Part shown: one piece after another, positions 55,387 to 64,000 of the stretch
How positions within the stretch are numbered: position 1 is the first letter of the stretch
Layout of the letters: the number at the start of each line of letters is the position of its first letter
Source of the DNA: Euborellia annulipes
Lineage: Eukaryota; Arthropoda; Insecta; Dermaptera; Anisolabididae
DNA length: 64,000 nt
NCBI GenBank assembly: GCA_023213315.1
Contig: JAKCPI010014297.1
Coordinates: 1-64,000 of the forward strand
Direction: 5' to 3'
Made by a program: the position numbers and the translations under genes
The notes under the pieces: generated by a model
What the model was told of the DNA's origin: nothing
Databases searched by the model: none
The model's input: the letters and a program-made list of their open reading frames with translations, nothing else

Positions 55387-58300
55387 GTCCCCCGAGTACC
55401 AAGAGCCGCCTCGCAGCAGCCACAGCACTTACTGCATCGACTTAGAAGGCAACCTCCAAGGGTTTCATCTAAAGTATAATTTTAATCTATTATCTGAATA
55501 GAGGAGAATTTTTTTTTTATCAATTTAAAATGAATTTATATTGGTAATATTAATAGAGATTTGTTCTTTTTTGTAACGGTTCAGGCTGTAAAGAATTCTA
55601 CTAGGGAAAAAAGAAAACTCGAGTGGAGAAAGAGCTCAAAGCCGAAAAAAATCCAGTTGAGATAAAAAGAAGTAAGCATTTTTGGAGGATAACAATCTCA
55701 TAGAGGGTTTCTAAGAGAATCAACAGCTAATTAAAAAAAAAGTTGTTGAATAGGTGAGGGTTAACAGTTAACTTGTTGAGTCTCCTAGTGGCGTTTAATT
55801 CTCTCGATGTCAGCAAAAATAGCGCGACTTTATAATTTAATGGATCTGATATTTATTTTGCAGGCGAAAATGAACGAATTCTTCTTGATTCTCTATTCAG
55901 ATAGGGGAGGCCCATTCAATTTAAAATTTATCTCTAGAAAATGTCATTTTCATTTCATTTGCCTTAGAGATGGAAATGTTTTTAAGAAAAATCATCACAG
56001 TGGTCTCCTTTTAGATTAAAATATACAAAAAATCTAATAAAATATTTATTAGATTTAATTCATGATTGATATTAATAAAAACAAAAAAGAGAAAAATTTA
56101 AACATTTTCGAAAAAAAAAAAAAAAAAAATTGTTATAGAAATTGTTTAGAAATCGGTTTGTTATAGTCCAGAGAAATTAGACCGGACAAGAAAGAGTTTA
56201 GAATATTCTAATTCACCTAAAAAGAGAGAGTGAGATGCTCTTTAATATTTGATATCTTCTGGATCGGCCTGACTATTGACAAAATATTATTAAACAAAAA
56301 AATGAAATTTATATTTATGTGAATTAATATAAGATTGATAAAAGAAATAAAAGTAAAAGTATTTGCATTAGGAATAATCGGTTCAAAATTTAAAAAAAAA
56401 AAGGAATTTGTCAAATCACCAGAGGCCGAAAATTAAAAACACAAGCCTAACTTTTCTGACGTTGAAATAAGAGTTTCCACCATATTTGCTAAATAAATTC
56501 TGTTTAATCAAATATACTGTAATTAACGAAATCTATTCAATATTTTGCGTTTGCAGTGCGTCACAAAATTGAGTCAAATATTTGGGACATCGTCGAGGCC
56601 AATGTGCTTACGCCGTTTTAAGGCTTTCATTACACAGTTTTAGCATAGGAATTAATCTCTCTTCCCATTTCATTTGAGAATTTGTTGTTTTTGATGTTGA
56701 GTTTTTCCTCGAAGTAAGAGAATTATTTTGGAGGTTGGCAGAGCTGAAATATTAATTGGTATCCAATTAATTATAAATTGTTGCTTAGATTCTCCTCCAA
56801 ACATTTGGAAATTCGTCAATAATACGCTCTTTTTAATGGGTTATTATAAAAATAATAATATATAATAACTTTTTGCAATAAAGTGCCTAGAAATTAATCA
56901 ATCACCCGAGGTGCTCCGCTCTCCCCTCACTTTTGTTACTCTTTCTTCTCCGGACTTTGAATTTACTTATTAAATCGGCCAAATTTCTCACGATAGTTAG
57001 CTCATATATATATATAATGGTCAAAAGATATTTCTTTCTTGGCCAAAACTTTAGCTCTTGCATAGAATTTGGATTTTAATCATTCTCTCTCAATTGGAAT
57101 AAAACTTAATTTTTATCGCTTCCTTAGCGCTTTACTAAATACGATAAAAAAAAAAAAAATATTATCATTACAATTCATATATAAAGCAACGCATTGCCAA
57201 TATGTATTTGTTTTTGAATTTTAAAAAAATATAAATATAAAGAGCACATTTCGTTTGCACTAAAAAAAAAAAAAATAAAGTTAATTTGAGGTCAATAAGA
57301 GAAAATTTGGAGAGCTAATTGTCAATATTTTTTGTATTTTAAATAAATTAAACCATTTGAACCATTCGACTCATTGGGCTAGCGTGCCAGGGGCATGTGA
57401 ATTATTGAGAACAATACTCCACTTGAAAGAAAACTTTCTACCCCTCGAAATCGCCGCCATCGCACTGATTTTGCACTTTAAAATTTCGGCTATTGAAAGC
57501 TTGCTTCACAATTTCTTAAAGCTCTCCTCAGATGATCCTCTTGACCTCAATTTAGAAATGCAATGAATATAAAATATTTTACCCCTTTGAAAATAATATT
57601 CCAAGAAATTATTTTCAAATCTGTAAAAATATTTGATTTTAATGCGATAAATGATTTTATTTTGATTCATCATCTCGATTCCATTATTTGTGCCAAAAAA
57701 AAGAAAAAATAAATTATCTGAGTTTTTGTAAGTCACCTCGTACGTCTCTTGAGCCAGCAATTTGTTGTTTGTTACTAGATAAAAAGAAAACGCGGGTCAC
57801 TTGCAAAAAAAACCCCCAAATTTATTTTCAAAATCTGTGATAAAAGAAAAAAAAAATGATAATATAAAAATTGATTAAAAAGACGAAAGACAAACAAAAT
57901 AAATGACATTTCATGAATATTCATATCCTGAAATTTTTTATATTGATTTAAATAAATAATAAAAATAATGATAATTTTAAAACGGTCTAAACAAGTATAA
58001 ATATTAATATTATTTTTATAGCGCGTCATGGAATATGATATATATATATAAATATTTAGAGAGAAACAAATTTAATAAGGACCAATAAAGAAGTTGCAAT
58101 TTTAAAATCTTTTAAATTTTTTATAGTTTAAAAATAGAAAAAAATTTTTTATACATTAATCCATTAACTTGGCAATTGGAGAATTTTTTTACGGCAAGCG
58201 GGATTTGAACTCGAGTTGTGTTGCAATTCTAGATTCTTAATCCGATTAGCCATTACCATCTTTTATAAATTAAAAATGGCCCTTAGCTCGATATGACAGA

Positions 58301-59650
58301 GATGATTCAAGAGTCCGGGTTCACAAACTCTATATTTTTCATCTCCAAAATCACAAAAAAATGACATTCCTATGCAATAGACATGGAGTTATTTATATAA
58401 ATTTGTCAGTTAATGGATTATAAAATATGTTAGGCGAACAAACATGAATGAACTTTTCGTTTATAAGAGCTTAATAGCGAGCGAATGATTAAAAATGAGA
58501 GAGGTGAGCTCATTTTCGAATGTATCAAATGAAGAGAAATTTTCTTTCTCAATTTCAACTTTTAACATTCCTATTTATTTTTCACTCTAATATCTATTTA
58601 ATGCCGCGCTTGAACTTTTCTTCCCATCATTAAGGGGGAATGTTTTTTTTATATATAATTCACATTCTAAAATAATAAATATGATTTTTTATTTTTCTTA
58701 AAATGTATTATAAAAAGTCTTTATTGTATATATAAATATGAATATATCACTATATTGTAATATAAAATAAATAGAGAAACTAGAACCCTTTCTTTTATTA
58801 TCCTTATTTCAAAAACAATCTTCCGCTAATTAGCTTAACTCCCCCCCCCCCCCCCCCGAATTAAAAAAAGAAAATTTGAGGTCGATAGCTTCAAAATTGA
58901 GGCCGCAACCTCTCAAAATCAGCACCCTGAGACGCGCGCAGCCATTTAGATATCAAATGGCTTAAATAAATATGCCTGGACCCCCAATATATATATTCAT
59001 AAAATACGAGAATCGTTAAGTCTTATATGACCTTAGTAGCAGAAAATATGCATGTGTGTGAGTGGAAAAAAGTGCGTGTTTAAAAAAACAATTTCATTGT
59101 TACGTCATATTTATTTAATATATCATTGAAATGAAGTTTTCTTTTGGTATATTCCATCAGTATATAAATAAATTTTTTTATAAAGTGATCACATTTTCAT
59201 TGAGATATATCGGGACAAATGGGATGAAATCGGCCGAAACCGTAACAGAAATATCATTTGACCTTTTTTTTTTTCTATCTCTTACCTATATATATATAGG
59301 GAGAAAATATTAGATTCATGTTAAAAATTCGATGTCGAGATTTTGATGGATATACACGTTTTGAGGTGCCCTGAATCCAAAAAATGGTTTTCGAAACATT
59401 GTCTGTCTGTCAACAAAATATCTCAAGAACGAAAAGAGCTAGGAGGTTGAAATTTTATATATAAGTATTCCAAAAAGCGCAACTGCCCGCCCATAATTTT
59501 TAAAAAATGCGCCATTTGCCTTGGCTTTTGATTGGCTTCACTTCCCATCTGTTTTCTTGTGTTGTTTTTTATTATGATCATGATTTACTTGACATTTAGT
59601 AAAAAAAGAAATGGCAATTTATTTATATGGATTTAATCATTAATTGAAAA
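55387..59650. other. Intergenic RILPL to ZNF-G
   Basis: Long AT-rich stretch. It contains a tRNA-like pseudogene or SINE head on the minus strand at about 58190-58262 (TGGCTAATCGG and GAGTTCAAATCCC boxes, arms not pairing). It also holds a repeat at 58935-59060 and an ACTTTCTCTTACC-family fragment at 59265-59475. Short open frames here lack support. I see no gene. Confidence 0.5.
59265..59475 (+). mobile_element. ACTTTCTCTTACC-family fragment
   Basis: CTATCTCTTACCTATA, TTCGATGTCGAGATTTTGAT, CACGTTTTGAGGTGCC and GAGCTAGGAGGTTGAAATTT appear in family order. It lacks the TG tract and the terminal hairpin. Confidence 0.75.
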
Positions 59651-62375
59651 ATGAACATTTATGAAAGTGAAGAAAAGCAAAAAGATTATCCTATTTACAC
59701 TGGTGAGAATTTTCTCCTCGATAAAACAAATCAAGGATTTATAATATTTGTAATATTTTTAAGTGATGTTAATCAACTCTTCAGGTTTTATTTTTAACGT
59801 CGTCAACTAATAGGAGCATCATCTTATACCATTTTTTTTTGAAATATCAAATTAATAAAATTGTATAAGGAAAGGACCAGAGAAACAAAGCCAGCATTTG
59901 ATGGACCCTCTCACGTCATCTTTATTTAGCAGATTTTTGTTTCCACTGATGATGACAAGACGGGATGCCAGTTGAAATATCTGCTAATTAAAGATGATGT
60001 GAGAGGGTCCATCAAATGCTGGCTTTGTTTCTCTGGTCCTTTCCTTATGCATCTGATCCAGCGAAAATCTTCCAATTGTAATAATAAAATTGTTTTTATT
60101 TTTAGGTCCTCACTACAAAAGCTGTTTTTGCGAAACTTTATATATAAGTTATGATATTTTAATAAAACATCAAAAAAGCATTTGAAATTTTTAAGCATTT
60201 TGAAAATTAACATTAAAAGGTAAGAATAAATTTTTTACAAATAGTGGATTAATAACTAGCCATTTTTTTCTTCTATATGTTCTTGTATATATATATGTCG
60301 TAGACAGATCGTGAAATTAGACAGTTCATGAACAGTTACACGATCTGGCTAAAAATTTTAGACAGTTCATGAAATACAATTGGGCCTTAGACAGATCGTG
60401 TAATTCATGTAATTTCATGTAATTCTCGAGCATTACACGATCTGTCTAAGGCCCAATTGCATTTCATGAACTGTCTAAAATTTTTAGCCAGATCATGTAA
60501 CTGTTTGACCATTACACGATCTAGCTGCAGTTCATGAAATGTCTAGACAGTTCATGAACTGTCTAATTTCACGATCTGTCTACGACATATATATATATAG
60601 GAATATTAAATAGTTTTCATTGGTTTATTCATATAAAATCCTTTTTTAGTCCGTGCCAGGCCCGTGCTCACCCTTAAACATATATAATATATTACACTCT
60701 CATAGTTTTATTGATATATTATTACACGATAATTCAAACCCTTTATTTCTTTTTCTAATGGGTAGCGCCATTTAAAAATAAAAAATAAAAAAGTCTAATT
60801 TATAAGCATTATTGAAAAGCAATCCCTACAACTACTCCTTATCCTGGCTGACCTCTTCTTATTCTATTGTTAATTTTTTTTAATATGGGTCATTGTACAA
60901 AAATGGGCTAACTTCGCGTAATTGCAAATAAATTCTAAGCTTATTATTCTTAAGTAAAGCTCTTGTTTAAGTTTCTTATTTTAAGCGATATAAATATTTT
61001 GAATATATATATTGAAAAAGTATAGCCCAGAGCCCAAAATAGCCTGTCTTTGAATGCGTTACGTATACGTAAGAGATATATATATCTCATTGGGCATGTT
61101 TTTATTTTGCTTCATGCTTTGTAAGACCCAAGATTGTTAATTTTTTTCAACATCATCCGCTTGACTCTGATTCTGATCTCCTTTTTGTATTTTTTAGGTG
61201 GTGTTTTTAACACAATGCAAAGCAAACTTCGAGCTCGAGTGCCTCGAAATCATTCCTGTCATTTGTGTTTTTCATCATTCGACAATTTTATTGATTATGC
61301 ACAACATATGAATAATATTCATGAAGAAAATCAACCAAATGAAGAAGATAACAAGAGAATTCATGAAAAAAGCAATAATGAATATTCCCATGTGAAAATT
61401 TTTGAAAATAGTGAAAAAGAATTTGAATGTATATTCTGTATGAAAATATTTGAAGAGAAAATTTCTTTGATTAATCATTTAAAAATCCATGCCGAAATGA
61501 GACCATTTGTGTGCATTGAATGTGACAAGGATTTTAAAACAATTAGAGATATTAATAAACATGTGAAGCATATACACAAAAAAGAGCGTAAATTTCCTTG
61601 CGATGAGTGCGAAAAAAGTTTTTTTACTAAGGGAATGTTAATTACACATCGAGCTGTGATTCATCATCACGAAAAACCCTATAAATGTGATTTGTGTTCT
61701 AAATCGTTCTCTTATATCGGGGGTCTTGAAACTCATAAAATAATTCATACTGAAGGGAAACCGTTTCAATGCCCTGAATGCCAAAAGTGTTTTACACAAA
61801 AAGGCGCTCTTAATAATCATATAAACACTGTGCATAAAAAAGAAAAACTTTATAAATGTCAAGTGTGTTCAAAGTTATTCACACAAAAAGCAAATTTATT
61901 AAAACATGAAATTATACACACTGGCGAAAAACCTTATAAATGTTCAGAGTGCGGAAAATGTTATACTCAAAACGGTGATCTTAAAAAACATATTCTAATA
62001 GTGCATAAAAGAGAAAAACCTTTTCAATGTCAAATTTGTAGAAAGAATTTCTCAACAAAAATGTATTTAATGAGACATATGACATCGCATACAAATGAAA
62101 AACCATTTAAATGTCTCGATTGTGAACGAACATTTAAAGAAAAAGAGTCGCTTCATAAACATATTCGATTTGTGCATAACAAGGAGAGACCTCTTAAATG
62201 TGAAGTTTGTTTCAAGGGATTTTATAGTAGACCAGCTTTAGAAATTCATGTTAAATCTGTTCATTATAAAGAAAGAAATTTTTTATGTGAAGTCTGTTCA
62301 AAAACATTTGCACAAAAAAGTTCTTTAATGACACATAAAAAACTACATTGTATTAAAGATATTGATTTCAATTAA
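59651..62375 (+). CDS. ZNF-G: 12-finger C2H2 protein with a dead C2HC exon
   Basis: Exons are 59651-59702 and 61198-62375, with a phase 1 junction, giving about 409 residues. Exon 1 ends KDYPIYT, the family signature. The finger exon begins GVFNTMQSK and encodes 12 C2H2 fingers, most with HX4H spacing, ending FAQKSSLMTHKKLHC. A relict C2HC exon at 60106-60219 has intact splice sites but in-frame stops, so the coding transcript must skip it; skipping keeps frame because all junctions are phase 1. The intron also hosts two palindromic elements. It is a likely nuclear DNA-binding regulator. Its fingers align one to one with ZNF-D and ZNF-F, which indicates a common 12-finger ancestor. Confidence 0.8.
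59868..60060. mobile_element. Inverted-repeat element with CTGATGA core
   Basis: Arms of about 70 bp (AAGGAAAGGACCAGAGAAAC ... and inverse) face a centre with CCACTGATGATGAC and CAGTTGAAATATC. CTGATGA and GAAA are present in hammerhead order but stems are weak. It lies in ZNF-G intron 1, just before the relict exon. Confidence 0.55.
60106..60219 (+). pseudogene. Relict C2HC exon of ZNF-G
   Basis: Acceptor TTTTTAG and donor AAAAG-GTAAG bracket 114 bp, still phase 1-1. It reads Gly-Pro-His-Tyr, then CFCETLYISYDILIKHQK, close to the ZNF-D exon. It then hits TGA, TAA and TGA where the fourth metal ligand should be. Confidence 0.75.
60296..60587. mobile_element. 292-bp near-perfect palindrome of two alternating words
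   Basis: Starts TGTCGTAGACAGATCGTG and ends with the inverse, between TA-rich flanks. The body alternates GACAGATCGTG-type and GACAGTTCATGA-type words in mirrored order. It is non-coding, probably a MITE. Confidence 0.85.
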
Positions 62376-62828
62376 ATATTGCAAAAAGTGTAGCCTCTAT
62401 ATAAAATACCATGAAAATATTTTTAGAACACAATTTAATTATGAAAAATAATATGTTTTAAATTCCCTCCATTTTCATTTACACATTGTTCTAAAATTAG
62501 TCATAGCACCAAGGTGCATGTTTATTGGCATTGCTTTAATTACATCCTCGTAAACATTCAACTAAAAAAAATACACTATTCACCTGTCCAAGGACCGAAT
62601 GACTCCTCGAAGTAAAATAGGCATCTCTTGAAGCTCTGCCCCAATTCCAAAATTATTATTTTCATGGTTTAAATAGCAATGGCTATTTAGATTGTACAAT
62701 TAATTATAAATTAAAATTCAATATCGATGACTCCTGGCTACTGTTGTACACTCTGATCACCTATCCTGAGATTTAGCAATGTTTGGTCTTGCTTAACAAG
62801 AATGATCTCGTTGTCTGTTCTTCTCTTA

Positions 62829-63142
62829 GGGCCCATACACGGCGTACTTTGGTACGCGAGCCGGGCTCGCCTTCAAACGAGCCAAATCCGCCCGAGTGTG
62901 GGCTCTCACGAGCCGAGCCGAGCCAAAAATAAATTAAAAAACCCTATCTGAGGCACGAGCCCGATCCGTGAGAGCCCACCCACACACGTGCGGATATGCT
63001 CCCGAGCCGAGTCGGCAGAAGGCCCAAACGGATCTCTCCAGGCTCGGCTCGGCTCGGCTCGGCTCGGCTCTTGAGAGCCCACACACGGGCGGATTTGGCT
63101 CGTTTGAAGGCGAGTCGAGCCGCAAGGCGTGTATGGGGCGCT
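62829..63142. mobile_element. GC-rich inverted-repeat element
   Basis: Ends GGGCCCATACACG and CGTGTATGGGGCGC are inverted. The inside contains repeated GGCTC units, including five tandem copies near 63043-63070, and inverted GAGAGCCCACACACG / CGAGTGTGGGCTCTC. GC content jumps relative to all flanks. Overlapping open frames on both strands come from the repeats and are not genes. Confidence 0.75.
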
Positions 63143-63687
63143 TTAGAGCCCGCTTTCTTCGATAGTAAATGGGGATTTGTTTGAAATTTAAAAAAAATAC
63201 TCAGCCAATTCCATCTCAAATTCGGACTGCCAAAAAAATTGACGTCTTCAGCCTTTCAGAGTAATTTTTTTTAATTTTTATTTTAAAATAATATCTTTTT
63301 CGGCTACTGAGTCCATTATAACTATATAATATTCTTTTATATATTTCAGAAAAATATTTATCTCGATAGGGCGTTCAACATCCGCCCTCCTTAGGGTCAC
63401 CGATCCAGAGGTCGAGTGCTCCTTTGCAGCATTGCATCTATACAACTACTATCTTGGTGGAGGCTGTTCTTGCTTCAAAGAAGAAAATATTTGTTTGGAA
63501 TTATTCTATATCGTAAGGATAGGAGCAAGGAATAAAGGGGAGTAAGGAATAAAAAACAAAGCCTAACTTAAAATTTAATTTATTCCCAGTATTGTGTACG
63601 GGGGTGGGGAAATAAATTCGCTTGCCCTTCCCCCCCTCCAAAAAAAGGAATCATGGTGTGTGTGTAATATAATTTTTTCACATTTTT

Positions 63688-63737
63688 ACTATTATATTAA
63701 CTAATCTGGTTTCCACGGGATTAGTTAATATAATAGT
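63688..63737. repeat. Perfect hairpin
   Basis: ACTATTATATTAACTAATC and its reverse complement are separated by about 11 bases, giving a stem of about 19 bp. Confidence 0.75.
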
Positions 63738-64000
63738 GTAAGATTTTAATTAAAACTAATTAGGCTATATAACAATAGGATTATAGTATTGGAGTATCAA
63801 GGAGAGGATGCAGTTCAAAAATAAAAGCATTTATTTTTTAAAACACACTTTAATCCGTAACGTTTCGACTATGTTTTACAAAATAATATAAAAATAGATG
63901 TCTTAGATATTATTATAATACATTGTATCAAATGAATATTTATTACAATTATCATCAAGAGCAAACTCCAAAATGTTTTGTTAATTCAAGATAGATTGAA

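Larger units (their letters stand above)
62376..64000. other. Intergenic right edge
   Basis: Holds a GC-rich inverted-repeat element (62829-63142), a perfect hairpin (63688-63737) and an ACGTTTCGAC motif near 63860 that resembles the hammerhead-like family. No coding exon is supported. Confidence 0.55.

Noticed and set aside
57357..57566. 69-codon frame starting MNHSTHWAS
   Set aside because: Amino-acid composition is unremarkable, with no motif and no splice partner. It sits in AT-rich intergenic DNA.
58190..58262. tRNA-like sequence on the minus strand
   Set aside because: A-box and B-box-like words are present but acceptor and T stems do not pair. It is more likely a decayed SINE head.
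62934..63219. Overlapping frames on both strands rich in SRAEPSR-type repeats
   Set aside because: They are translations of GGCTC repeats inside a GC-rich transposable element.

Overview
This is AT-rich, intron-bearing animal DNA, most likely from an invertebrate and probably an arthropod. The evidence is the C2H2 zinc-finger genes with many HX4H fingers, a RILP-like gene with RH1 and RH2 domains, a GMC oxidoreductase with small introns, and dense hAT, mariner, SINE and LINE debris. I cannot name the species. No tRNA, rRNA, CRISPR or prokaryotic signal is present.

Ten gene models can be assembled from exons whose splice sites and phases agree. Seven are C2H2 zinc-finger genes, named here ZNF-A to ZNF-G: A 1681-7038 (-), B 8447-13506 (-), C 14060-16160 (+), D 18045-19940 (-), E 23911-30983 (+), F 32586-37039 (+) and G 59651-62375 (+). 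The other three are a GMC-family oxidoreductase (20326-23091 +), a small coiled-coil protein resembling HAUS1 (38230-40666 -) and a RILP-like protein (41161-55386 +). Every intron in the ZNF genes is phase 1, so all internal exons are symmetric cassettes.

The most distinctive feature is a split N-terminal module shared by the ZNF genes. A tiny first exon ends in a YPI motif. In A, B and D it splices to a second exon carrying a C-X2-C-X12-H-X3-C finger that starts with Gly-Pro. The last exon then carries 12 to 15 C2H2 fingers. In G the second exon is still visible but riddled with stops, and C has replaced it with an acidic tandem array resembling SUMO-interacting motifs. E and F use a different N-terminus, with SUMO-acceptor-like motifs and duplicated single-finger exons. 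A and B are tandem copies of a roughly 6.5 kb unit. Their C2HC exons encode the same protein sequence, but their finger arrays differ by exactly three 28-residue units.

Introns and intergenic DNA are packed with mobile elements. There are four hAT-like MITEs with perfect 8-bp target duplications, a tRNA-derived SINE family including two very young copies, and a recurrent ~700-bp element ending in a long hairpin. There are also foldback palindromes, LINE fragments (ORF1, endonuclease and 3' end), a mariner remnant, and a long-TIR transposon with a decayed transposase tail. A further family of short inverted-repeat elements carries hammerhead-ribozyme-like cores (CTGANGA ... GAAAC-GTC) with pairing stems, as seen in Penelope-like elements. 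Several ZNF and non-ZNF genes lie head to head, with roughly 0.4-0.55 kb between start codons.
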